DNA of 19,826 nucleotides from JBGOUP01 sp041477655 (GTDB lineage Bacteria; Patescibacteriota; UBA1384; 2-12-FULL-50-11). Position numbers and translations under genes: made by a program. Positions 7,941 through 16,400 of the stretch are shown piece after piece. Each line of letters opens with the position of its first letter. The first letter of the stretch is position 1. The notes below the pieces were generated by a model. That model saw nothing but the letters and a program-made list of their open reading frames with translations. It had not been told where the DNA came from and made no database searches. The stretch covers positions 1 to 19,826 of the forward strand of contig JBGOUP010000016.1 of assembly GCA_041477655.1 (NCBI GenBank), given 5' to 3'.

Positions 7941-8849
7941 ATGTTCACCGAGACAGAGCCGTTGGGCATTGAGCAAGAACAGTCAGAGCTGGCCAAGCTA
8001 GAGACAAATATTTTGGCGCACTTCGAACAAAAAGGTGTCGCTATCAACAAAGAGGCTTGGCAAGCCTTCTTGCCTTCGATCAAGTTCCAGGATTTATCTG
8101 GCAGGCAAGAAAAGTTGGAGTATCGGCTCGAGAAGCTTTTTGCGCTAGTTAACAGCCAGGGAGAAGTGGCAATTGACCAAAATGAATTCAATAACCTTTC
8201 GGGCGAGTTACCCAAGCGTCACATAATTCTGCACGAGTTGGGTCACCGGATTGATCAAGCAATGACTATTAATCAGGTACCAGAAATGGAACGAATCGGC
8301 CAACTCATTAGCCATTTGCCACCGGAGCAGATGTCTGGATACGTCAATTTTTTAGCCGGAGAGTTTAAAGACGAGCCCAATTTAGCCCAAATTATTCGTC
8401 AGGAAGCTATGCCCGAGCTGATCGCTCAATTTTTGGAGAGCGACGGCACGTTCAGGGGCATGATTGAAGCCAAAATGTGGTCCGAGCCCGCCTTTGACAG
8501 CGAGCAAATTGACGATGGTTCCATCCAAAAACTGGTTAGTGAGTTGGAAAATTTTGAGGAGATGGACGACGAAAGACGATCGGTCTTTTTTGAAGAAAAT
8601 CCTCATTTGGTTGATCACTACGATATCTACCAGAACCTTCAAGCCGTTATGACTAACCAAGAGTTGATGGATCAAGCCATGGGCAGTCTTGACGAGGGAG
8701 AAGATTATGAGATTTATGACGATATTGCCCTGGTCGAGAATTTGCCAGCCCGGCTCCAAAAACTACCAGAGATTATTCAAAATAAAAAGTCGGACCAAAA
8801 AACGGCCAATGGGCCTGGTTTTCTCTGGCTGTTTCAACTTATGCCCTAG
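7941..8849 (+). CDS. Putative zinc metalloprotease (HELGH), apparently frameshifted near the 3' end
   Basis: A 302-residue ORF starting 7 nt after the VirB6 stop, with no clear ribosome-binding site, so probably coupled. HIILHELGHRIDQ places the HExxH zinc motif at residues 98-102. The segment QEAMPELIAQ (154-163) could supply the third ligand Glu as in gluzincins, but this is inferred. No signal peptide is seen; the N-terminal 90 residues are charged and helical. The 0-frame ends with a short tail at TAG 8847-8849. The -1 frame from the A6 run at 8797-8802 continues to TAG 8906-8908 and encodes a convincing membrane helix, so the intact product is probably about 322 residues and tail-anchored. 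It could process T4SS components or be a substrate. It is not a recognised named family. Confidence 0.7.
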   Translation: MFTETEPLGIEQEQSELAKLETNILAHFEQKGVAINKEAWQAFLPSIKFQDLSGRQEKLEYRLEKLFALVNSQGEVAIDQNEFNNLSGELPKRHIILHELGHRIDQAMTINQVPEMERIGQLISHLPPEQMSGYVNFLAGEFKDEPNLAQIIRQEAMPELIAQFLESDGTFRGMIEAKMWSEPAFDSEQIDDGSIQKLVSELENFEEMDDERRSVFFEENPHLVDHYDIYQNLQAVMTNQELMDQAMGSLDEGEDYEIYDDIALVENLPARLQKLPEIIQNKKSDQKTANGPGFLWLFQLMP

Positions 8850-8908
8850 GATTATTCTTCTGGCACTACTTGATTAAACTTGGTACGTTAGATGGGGAGG
8901 GAAATTAG
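8801..8908 (+). other. Out-of-frame 3' extension of the HELGH gene encoding a membrane tail
   Basis: Reading in the -1 frame from 8801 gives NGQWAWFSLAVS followed by a hydrophobic run to FFWHYLIKLG, then GTLDGEGN and TAG (8906-8908). That is 35 residues with one clear transmembrane helix. The frame break coincides with A6 at 8797-8802; one extra A would join it to the upstream frame after Lys287. The TAG shares its G with the GTG of the first mini-ORF, the tight stop/start layout usual in this operon. Confidence 0.6.
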
Positions 8909-8988
8909 TGGAAGCCAAAGTACCACATCGCATCGTTACAGTCGCCCAAAAGGGCGCGTATATCTCCACATTGGGGAGGGGTTTTTAG
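8908..8988 (+). CDS. Mini-ORF 1, 26 residues, copy of the PrgI N-terminus
   Basis: GTG start at 8908 after GGGGAGGGAAAT. It encodes MEAKVPHRI, then VTVAQKGAYIS from the palindromic element, then TLGRGF and TAG. One nt separates its stop from the next ATG. It could be a leader peptide for translational coupling or attenuation, or simply a decayed duplicate. The start codon is GTG because two nt are missing relative to the other copies. Confidence 0.5.
   Translation: MEAKVPHRIVTVAQKGAYISTLGRGF
8935..8964 (+). repeat. Palindromic element, unit 1
   Basis: A 30-nt hairpin with inner stem CGCCC and GGGCG around loop AAAA. The outer arms GTTACA and TATATC are partly decayed. It is read in frame inside mini-ORF 1. 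Confidence 0.75.
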
Positions 8989-8989
8989 T

Positions 8990-9103
8990 ATGGAGGCTAA
9001 GGTGCCTCAACGGATAGATATAGTCGCTCTAAAGAGCTCGTATATCTTTGATATAGTCGCTCGGAGAGGCTCGTATATCTTCACGTTGAGGAGAGAAAAT
9101 TAG
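8990..9103 (+). CDS. Mini-ORF 2, 37 residues, copy of the PrgI N-terminus
   Basis: ATG at 8990 after a strong GGGGAGGGG ribosome-binding site. It encodes MEAKVPQRI, then two 11-residue units DIVALKSSYIF and DIVARRGSYIF, then TLRREN and TAG, which is one nt before the prgI ATG. MEAKVPQRID is identical to the start of PrgI, while GAG/GCT/AAG/GTG/CCT/CGG/ATA use different third bases from the prgI codons. The role is unknown: leader peptide, coupling device or relic. Confidence 0.55.
   Translation: MEAKVPQRIDIVALKSSYIFDIVARRGSYIFTLRREN
9017..9082 (+). repeat. Palindromic element, tandem units 2a and 2b (33-nt period)
   Basis: Unit 2a (9017-9049) reads GATATA-GTC-GCTC-TAAA-GAGC-TCG-TATATC-TTT. 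The 6-bp outer and 4-bp inner stems are perfect around a 3x3 internal loop. Unit 2b (9050-9082) is the same length with GCTC-GGAG-AGGC in the centre, so its inner stem is weaker. The period is a multiple of three and both units stay open in frame. Confidence 0.85.
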
Positions 9104-9104
9104 C

Positions 9105-9512
9105 ATGGAAGCAAAAGTTCCCCAACGCATCGATATGGAGGACCGAGTCGTCGGCCCACTGACTTTGGTGCAGTTTTTTTACTTACTTTTTGGCGGTCTG
9201 TTTATTTATATCCTCAATAATTGGACTAGCGGCAGTTTATTTCGGATTTTTTTCTACCCCATAGCCCTAATCATTGCTCTGGTTTCGTTGGCCCTGGCTT
9301 TCTTAAAAATCAACGATCGGCCATTTATTTATTTTGCAGGGTCGTTGGTTCGCTACCTTCGCACATCGCACCGGCGAGTTTGGGCCCAAGGCCAGCACCA
9401 ACAATTAACCAAGATTGTCGAGAAAGTTGAGGAAGCTAAACCAAAGATCGAGCGTAAGCCCCTGGATCGTGAGCGGGTCGAAGATTTGGCTAGAATTCTT
9501 GACACCAAGTGA
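9105..9512 (+). CDS. prgI: PrgI family T4SS membrane protein
   Basis: A 135-residue protein of the PrgI family (small inner-membrane proteins, VirB3-like in position, always next to VirB4 in single-membrane-type T4SS). The start KVPQRIDMEDRVVGPLTLVQF is the family signature. Two membrane helices lie at about residues 22-45 and 47-70, followed by a short amphipathic segment and a charged cytoplasmic tail. ATG 9105 has GAGGAGAG 12-20 nt upstream and follows the mini-ORF 2 stop by one nt. The TGA (9510-9512) overlaps the virB4 ATG by one base, so the two are coupled. It anchors or couples VirB4 to the channel by family knowledge. Confident. Confidence 0.9.
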   Translation: MEAKVPQRIDMEDRVVGPLTLVQFFYLLFGGLFIYILNNWTSGSLFRIFFYPIALIIALVSLALAFLKINDRPFIYFAGSLVRYLRTSHRRVWAQGQHQQLTKIVEKVEEAKPKIERKPLDRERVEDLARILDTK

Positions 9513-12190
9513 TGGCCAAGAAACCAACCAATCAAGCCAGTACCGCCACCCAAGCCCATGTGCCCATTTCCCAGATTCGGGATAACGTGGTCGTTCTTAA
9601 CGATGGGACAATCCGTCAGATCATTAAAGTTACGCCAATCGCCATTGAGCTTCGCAGTCAACAAGAACAAGACGCTGTTATCTTTCAGTTCCGAACGTTC
9701 CTAAACGCTCTTAAATTTCCTATTCAGATCGTTATTCAAGGCAGGCGAGTAGATTTGGGCAAATACCTGCAAAAACTGGGCGGCATCGCCAAAGAAGAGC
9801 CAAACGAGCTTTTGCAAGTTCAGTTGGTTGATTATATAGATTTTATTGAGCGACTAACTAACGAGGTCAATATTATGGAGCGTTCCTACTACGTGGTGGT
9901 GCCACACAGTAAAACTATTATGGATGTGGCCGCCAAACAAACATTTATCGATCGGATTTTGGGTGGCAAAAAGACTAAAGAGACTGTCTATACAGTTGAG
10001 GAGTTTAACGAATTGCGAGGTCAGCTGGAAGAAAAGAGTCAGATTGTGTCAAGTAGGTTAGAGTCTTTCGGCGCCCGAAGTAAAATAATGACCACCCAAG
10101 AGCTGATCGAACTTTTCTATAACACCTACAACCCCGAAGAGTCGGCCACCGAACACATTAGCGACGAGTCCGAACTGGCCGGATCAGTAGTTAAGGGTAA
10201 GCCGGCCGGACTACCCCAAAATGTCACCCAAGCTCTGGATACTGCCAAAACGACAGCCTTGCCAGTTAACCAGCCTAGCCAAGTTGGGCCAAAGCCTCCA
10301 ACACCACTGGCTCTTAATGCTCAAGAGCAGGCGCCAACCATAACTAGCAAGAAGAATTTGTCCGAGATTATGGCTCGATTTGGCGTTCAAGAGCAGAAAA
10401 ATGCCCAACAGTTGGAACTGGATGTGTTTAAAAAGGGCCTGGCCGATGTTTTGGACACAATTGCCCCAGCGGCGATGGCCATCTCACCCAGTAACTTCCA
10501 ATTGGGTAATTTTTACGGCCGAACACTTTTTGTTTTTACCTATCCGCGCTATTTGAACTCCGGTTGGCTATCGCCAATTTATAACTTCGATACGACTATC
10601 GATATCGGCATGTTTATCTACCCAATGGAGAACAACATTGTCCTGAATCAGCTGCGCCGCAAAACAACTCAAATGCAGTCCAGTCTGCAGATTGAACAAG
10701 AGAAGCACTTAGTTCGAAACCCGGAGCTAGAGACGGCCATCGGCGACGTTGAAGAGTTACGCGATACTCTCCAAAAAGGCGAAACTCGGCTTTTCCAATA
10801 CTCACTCTACTTTACCCTCTACGCCAAAAGCCCCGAGGAACTCCAGAAGCTGACCAAACAGATCGAGACAATGCTGGGAGGAATGTTGGCCTACACCAAG
10901 CAGGCATTGCTACAGATGGAGGAGGGGTTCAATACTACTTTGCCGTTAGCAAACGACGAGTTAGGGATCCTGCGTAACCTCGACACAGACTCCCTCTCGA
11001 CGGTCTTCCCCTTCTCTTCCCAAGACATATCCCACCACGACGGCGTTCTCTACGGCATTAACCTTCATAACTCATCTTTGGTGCTGTTCGATCGTTTCCG
11101 GATGGAAAACGCCAACCAGGTAGTTTTTGCCAAATCCGGAGCCGGTAAATCATACGCCATCAAGCTTGAAGTTCTACGATCACTTATGCTGGGCACGGAA
11201 ATTATCGTCGTTGACCCGGAAAATGAGTACAAGACGCTGGCGCAAACCATTGGCGGCACATATATCGAACTATCACTCAACTCCAGCCAGAAAATTAATC
11301 CTTTTGATCTGCCCAAATTTAGTAACGATGTTGATGATACCGGCGAGGATTTATTGCGAACGACCATCTCCAGTCTGCATGGCTTAATCTCGCTGATGGC
11401 TGGTGGCCTCAATGCTGAAGAAGACGCTGTGTTAGACAAGGCCCTCTATGAAACTTACGCTCTCAAAGATATCTCGGTTGACCCCAAAACCCAGGGCAAT
11501 ACCCCGCCGTTGCTTTCAGATTTGATCGGCGTATTAGTCAACATGTCCGGCGCTGATAATCTGGTTAATCGCCTGTCCAAGTACAGCGAAGGCAGTTTCT
11601 CCAGCCTGTTTAATGCACCAACTAATATCGATCTAACCAATCGCTTTACTGCTTTCTCTATTCGTAATATGGAAGACGAGTTGCGGCCGTTAGCCATGTA
11701 TTTAGTCCTTAACTACATTTGGGGACGAGTTAAAAGTCAGTTAAAGCGAAGGATTTTAGTTATTGATGAAGCCTGGTGGATGATGCGTTACGATGACACA
11801 GCCAAGTTTCTTAATGCTATGACTAAACGAGCTCGAAAATATTACCTAGGCGTTTCGGTTATTAGCCAAGACGTTGAAGATTTTATGGACAACTCCTACG
11901 GCAAATCGATTGTTAGCAACTCCTCAACCCAGCTTTTGCTTGGTCAGGCACCATCAGCCGTTGATAAATTGGCTAGCGTTTTCAAACTGACCGAAGGCGA
12001 GAAACAGTTTTTGACCACGGCCGATGTTGGTCAGGGCTTACTGGTAGCGGGAATTGATCGGGCGGCTATCCAAATTATTGCTTCATACACCGAAGACCAG
12101 TTTATTACCACCAACCCGGAACAACTACTAGCCATGTTTGGCCAAGAGGCTCAAGCCAATCTCAATCCCAATACAGGAGCGACTAAATAA
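9512..12190 (+). CDS. virB4: VirB4/TraC-type T4SS ATPase
   Basis: The motor ATPase of the secretion system, acting at the cytoplasmic face of the membrane with PrgI and VirB6. Walker A is KSGAGKSYAIK (about residues 541-551). The VVDPENEY strand follows, and Walker B is ILVIDEAWWMM (about 748-758). After it, VISQDVEDFMD and NSSTQLLLGQ match the conserved RecA-like motifs of the family. The N-terminal half (TraC-like) starts with IRDNVVVLNDGTIRQIIKVTPI. A low-complexity Pro/Ala-rich linker lies at about 230-280, longer than in typical members. I chose ATG 9512; a GTG at 9509 would add one residue. The stop TAA shares an A with the next start (TAATG). Very confident for family. Confidence 0.96.
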   Translation: MAKKPTNQASTATQAHVPISQIRDNVVVLNDGTIRQIIKVTPIAIELRSQQEQDAVIFQFRTFLNALKFPIQIVIQGRRVDLGKYLQKLGGIAKEEPNELLQVQLVDYIDFIERLTNEVNIMERSYYVVVPHSKTIMDVAAKQTFIDRILGGKKTKETVYTVEEFNELRGQLEEKSQIVSSRLESFGARSKIMTTQELIELFYNTYNPEESATEHISDESELAGSVVKGKPAGLPQNVTQALDTAKTTALPVNQPSQVGPKPPTPLALNAQEQAPTITSKKNLSEIMARFGVQEQKNAQQLELDVFKKGLADVLDTIAPAAMAISPSNFQLGNFYGRTLFVFTYPRYLNSGWLSPIYNFDTTIDIGMFIYPMENNIVLNQLRRKTTQMQSSLQIEQEKHLVRNPELETAIGDVEELRDTLQKGETRLFQYSLYFTLYAKSPEELQKLTKQIETMLGGMLAYTKQALLQMEEGFNTTLPLANDELGILRNLDTDSLSTVFPFSSQDISHHDGVLYGINLHNSSLVLFDRFRMENANQVVFAKSGAGKSYAIKLEVLRSLMLGTEIIVVDPENEYKTLAQTIGGTYIELSLNSSQKINPFDLPKFSNDVDDTGEDLLRTTISSLHGLISLMAGGLNAEEDAVLDKALYETYALKDISVDPKTQGNTPPLLSDLIGVLVNMSGADNLVNRLSKYSEGSFSSLFNAPTNIDLTNRFTAFSIRNMEDELRPLAMYLVLNYIWGRVKSQLKRRILVIDEAWWMMRYDDTAKFLNAMTKRARKYYLGVSVISQDVEDFMDNSYGKSIVSNSSTQLLLGQAPSAVDKLASVFKLTEGEKQFLTTADVGQGLLVAGIDRAAIQIIASYTEDQFITTNPEQLLAMFGQEAQANLNPNTGATK

Positions 12191-13461
12191 TGGTTGGTAT
12201 TAACGATCTGTTTGTTGATCCTAACGATCCGGAAACCCTGCCGCCGGAGGAGTCACCCCCAGTTGACCAATCAGAATCCCCAGAACCAGAGATTGATCAA
12301 TCAAAGCCTGGCATCGGTGATCGGATTAGAGATCTTCGCGATCGGTTCCGGCCTAAAAAAGCCGATCAAGCCAAAGAAGGTTTGCGTGGGGTAGAAAAGA
12401 AGAGATTACAAGGAGCTGGTAGAAAAGTTGCCACCCAAGGAGGCAAGCAAGTTGGCAAGGAGCTGGAAAAGAAAGCCCTGAAGCAAGGCGTAAAATCAGC
12501 AGTTACCGCGGCCTCAACGGCCGGGGCGGCGGAAACGGCCGGAGTTTCTCTATTAGCCGGACTGGCGGTCAATGCCGGAATGTGGCTAGGCGAGAAAGCC
12601 TGGAAGAATCGCTACTACGTAGTTGGTATTATCGCCTTCCTTCTGTTAATGCCGGCCATGATTTTTGGTTTACTTGGCCTTAGACAAGTCCCCCAAACTC
12701 CTTCAACTGACCTAGACCGTTCTCAAGCCCTTCTGGCTTCAGCTGTAGCCGGTGGCACACTCCAGCAAAAAATTATCACCAAAAACAGTATTGGTGTGGA
12801 GCGAACCCGCTATCAAACTATCAGTAAATTGGTGGCAACCAACTCTGGTGGTATCTCGCAAGCCGAAGCCCAAACAAAAATTACTGCCGTCAACCAGCTG
12901 CTTGACCAAATTGATAAGGCTAGTAATGCCGGTGACAGAGCTACGACCAAACTACTTTTGCCCCAGCTACTCTCAACCGAACAGTTATTGGAATCAAAAC
13001 TACCGTTTGGCGATTGGATTACCGCCGAAGCCAAAAATGCTTTAAACAAGCCTAGCGGCAATTTTTGTAAAATCACCGGGGCGGGAGAGCGAGTCGGCTG
13101 TGCCTCCGTTGTTTCAATTATTCTCAACAATGCCGGTGTACCGATTAAGCCGGAAGCATCAACAATCAACATTTGGGATGAGCCGTTCCTGACTACAGTT
13201 GTTAGCCCGTTACCCAATCATGGTTTGGACAAAAATCGGGGTCAACAGTATCTTAATCAGCTCAAGCCGGGCGATATTGTTTGGTGGGGTAACGGTATTA
13301 AAGATGGGAAGCTTATCTACAACGGAGCCTTATTCAACCACGTCGGCATCTACATTGGCGACGATCAAGCCATCGCCAATAGCAGTGAGAATCATAAGGT
13401 TGAGCAAGGTAAACTAAATCGTTCCCAAGGCTTTAACGGCGCCAAGCGCTACGCTCCATGA
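12190..13461 (+). CDS. Membrane-anchored NlpC/P60-type peptidoglycan hydrolase
   Basis: A 423-residue protein overlapping the virB4 stop by one base. The N-terminal 140 residues are cytoplasmic: a Pro/Glu-rich acidic start, then a Lys/Arg-rich helical region. One membrane helix at about 141-166 is followed by an outside helical linker. The C-terminal domain, about 290-423, has the NlpC/P60 pattern: VGCASVVSIILNNAG with catalytic Cys304, then LKPGDIVWWG, then NHVGIYIG with catalytic His at about 384, and AIANSS. Such enzymes cut cell-wall peptides, and in conjugation systems of single-membrane bacteria they take the VirB1-like role of opening the wall. A CHAP-like enzyme is the alternative, but the spacing favours NlpC/P60. 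Confidence 0.85.
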   Translation: MVGINDLFVDPNDPETLPPEESPPVDQSESPEPEIDQSKPGIGDRIRDLRDRFRPKKADQAKEGLRGVEKKRLQGAGRKVATQGGKQVGKELEKKALKQGVKSAVTAASTAGAAETAGVSLLAGLAVNAGMWLGEKAWKNRYYVVGIIAFLLLMPAMIFGLLGLRQVPQTPSTDLDRSQALLASAVAGGTLQQKIITKNSIGVERTRYQTISKLVATNSGGISQAEAQTKITAVNQLLDQIDKASNAGDRATTKLLLPQLLSTEQLLESKLPFGDWITAEAKNALNKPSGNFCKITGAGERVGCASVVSIILNNAGVPIKPEASTINIWDEPFLTTVVSPLPNHGLDKNRGQQYLNQLKPGDIVWWGNGIKDGKLIYNGALFNHVGIYIGDDQAIANSSENHKVEQGKLNRSQGFNGAKRYAP

Positions 13462-16400
13462 ATATAAAACGGCCGGATTTATTTGGCTTTGCCATTTTTT
13501 TCGCCGTTCAACCGATTCTGCTAGCTGGTTTAATTTTGGCTCCAGCTAAAAGTGCCCAAGCGGCTGACCCAACCACCAACCAAACTGTTTCCGACAGCCT
13601 ACCAGACGGTGGCGAGACCGACGACGTGCCAAGCGACGCTAATTTGCCAAGCTTACAGATTGACAATATGCAGAAGCTAGCTTGGCTTTACGCCGATGAC
13701 AGCCGATTGGAAATTGCTCCCCAAGACCGAAACAAACTAACAGATTATAAAGTTGATACTCGGGTGACCGACTACCTACTCTACCTAGTCACGCCAATCG
13801 AGTGGGGCGGGGCCGGCTTCAGTCACATCAAAAGCCAGCGAATTTTTAAAAATTACGACACTAATGGCGTGGGCAAATTTGACCGTGAGAGCGCTTCGGC
13901 CGTTGAGGAAGATTCCGGTATTATTTCTACCCACAACCGTGGCCAAGCGGCCGACATTTCCGAAGTTGGTCAGCTAACTTGCAAGGTGGTTGAGCATAGG
14001 CGAATCGGCGGCCACACCACTCATTTTCAGGCACCAAAACCGGTCAAAGTGGCCTGGCAATCCAACGAAGGCATCGCTCGCCACCCCACTCCCAAGGGGC
14101 CAAGTTTAATGGAAATTTCCGGCTCAATGACGGCCGAAAATATTCTGGCCATGCTTAATCAGTCTGGCGAAATGGACGCTTACGCTGATTTTGTTAAAGG
14201 CCTGGATCTGCCGACTATTTTAACCTACGTCGGCGCCAATATTTACTTGAAAAATTTGGGTAGCAAAGAAATCACCAGCGACCCGCTTTCCGACAGCCTG
14301 ATCCATCTTGTTGGCGGAACGATGCTGGAAAAATACTTGCCCGACCTGCCTCAAGGCACGATCATTGGCCAAAACGATGACGATGTTCGGGTAGTCCTGG
14401 CCAAAGCTAAGCTTGAACAAGCTCTGAACTTGCCGCCAGGCAGTCTGCGTGGTTACGGCTGGAATGAGATCTTAAAAGGCACCGGAAAAAGGACGCTGGA
14501 AAATGCCCTGGGATTACCGGCTTTGTGGCTAGACAATCATAGCCTTGAGGAAACCAATAAGCTGGATACTGTCCAAGCGGCCATTACTTACCTATCTCGC
14601 GGCGACGACGCCTTCAACGTTCCTAGTGGCACCCTGGATAAATTCCGGAAAAACGATCCCGACGCCCTCCGCTTGGCCGGCGTAACCGTGCTGGCCGACG
14701 CTCTGAAATTAAGCGCCGACCAACGAAAGAGCCTTGAAGATGCCGCCCGAACCAACAAGGAAATTGCCCTTAACCCGAATTTCTTTGACTCTCTGCCGAT
14801 TGATCGCGAAATAAACATAACCGATCTCAACAACTTATTCAGCGAAAAACCAGACGATCAGCAGAAACTTAAAGATAGCTTTAAACAAATCGGTCTCGAC
14901 TTGCTTAATGGGGCTCTGGCCAAAGCGACTAAAGGCCAGTATGACGGACTGCCCCAAAAATTAATTGATCAGTTGACTAATACCAAGACCATTAAGCTTG
15001 GCGAGGTTAAAGATACCCTTGGCCAGAACAAGCTGGCCATGACCACAGACCAAAATCCCACCGCTAACCAGACCAACAATGCCGCCTTGACTGCCATTGC
15101 CGATAACATCAATAAAGATCTAGCTTTAGAGGGGGTCAACACCGTCACCACTGCCGATGTTGATAACGCCGTCAAGAATAAAAACTTCGATATCTTTAAG
15201 AAGATTGGCGGCTTTGAAGCCGACAAAACGCTCGGCTGGCAAGAGGGCACTGGCCTGGCCATAATTTCTAAACAAAAATCGCTGAATGACGGCCTCAAAG
15301 AAATGTTTAATAACGCCGTTGGCAGTATCCTTGATCTGGACCCAGATAGTCGGTTGAGCTTAGACGGTGACCCCCAAGCCAATTACGGGCTGGTGCTGAT
15401 TGAACAACGGCTGGGTATGGACAAGAACACCATGAATGGCAAGGCCGACGCTACTAGCTTGAGTCCTTCAGTTCTGTCCCAATATTTTAGCCTCCACGAT
15501 TCCCGTAGTTTGGCCGATCTTCGAACAGATTCAGGCTACTGGAACAACCCGGACAACGTTAAGGCTTGGGAGTCGTTGGACGATTCATTGAGCCTGCCCC
15601 ATGGCACCATTGGCGAGTATCTTTTAGGCAAGCGTGATACTCAAAGTTTGGCCAAGAAAGCGGCCAGTCAGAGCTTCACCAACCTAGCCGTCAGCGATAT
15701 TTGGAACTACTTTGACCTCCAAGACACGTTTCGCTTGAACGACAAAGAAGCCAATCAACTAATTGACACCTTGCGTAACTGGGACGCCTCTAGTCTGGAT
15801 GCTCGGCATCAATTGATCGATCTAGCCGCCAAAATCGCTGGCCGATCAGTTGATAGCAAAGCCGATTTTTCCCTTGACACTTTTGTCCTCTACGCCGCTA
15901 CCGGCGACACCAAGCAGGCCACCCAGGTCTTGCTCAAGGAAGGCCTGTATCTTTTCAGCGGGGTGCTTGGCTTGAAATTAGATAAATTCGACCAAGACAA
16001 GCAGGCCGACTTATACAAAAAGCTGGAAAAAGTTTTCAGCGGTACGGCCAGTTCCGGCGATACCAACGCTGTCATTGATGCCGTTCTGAAAACAACTGGC
16101 ATCCCCCAATCGGAAATTGACGATGCCCATAGCTTCGTCAAAGGAGATTATCGAGCGGCATTGGATCATTGGTCGGCGGCCATTTGGACGGATGAAGCCA
16201 ACAAATACCTACCTCCGGATGGCCGGCTCTCTTATCAGGAAGTTCGTAACGCCACCTATTTTGACGATACTACCGCCATTGATACGACCGCCTACGGCCT
16301 TTACAAAGACGCTCGAGGTGATATCCCCCGCGAAGTCTACAACGGCCTGCCTGACGATCAAAAACAGCCACTACGCGATCAGGCCAGGCGGAAACTTATG

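Larger units (their letters stand above)
8885..9131 (+). repeat. Three tandem copies of the prgI start region
   Basis: Copy 1 is 8885-8967 (83 nt), copy 2 is 8968-9082 (115 nt) and copy 3 is 9083 to about 9131 (the true prgI start). Each has AC[GA]TT[AG], a purine-rich ribosome-binding site (GGGGAGGG, GGGGAGGGG, GAGGAGAG), TAG, the start codon and the codons for MEAKVP[QH]RI. Copies 1 and 2 then carry the palindromic element. Relative to an 82-nt unit, copy 1 has +3 and -2 nt, and copy 2 has exactly one extra 33-nt element. Confidence 0.9.

Noticed and set aside
8781..8790. Canonical -1 slippery heptamer at AATAAAAAGT
   Set aside because: The base before AAA AAG in the 0-frame is T, not A, so P-site re-pairing is poor; the A6 run at 8797-8802 is the better frame-break site.
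8804..8830. Terminator GGCC-AATG-GGCC followed by TGGTTTTC
   Set aside because: A 4-bp stem is too short, and it lies inside coding sequence of an operon that continues.
9017..9082. Possible CRISPR-like repeat
   Set aside because: The two 33-nt units are directly adjacent with no spacers, are palindromic and read in frame, and no cas genes are present.
13850..13890. EF-hand/dockerin-like calcium loop (YDTNGVGKFDRE) in the 1453-residue protein
   Set aside because: Only part of the DxNxDGxxxxxE pattern is present (no Asp/Asn at position 5), and there is a single copy.
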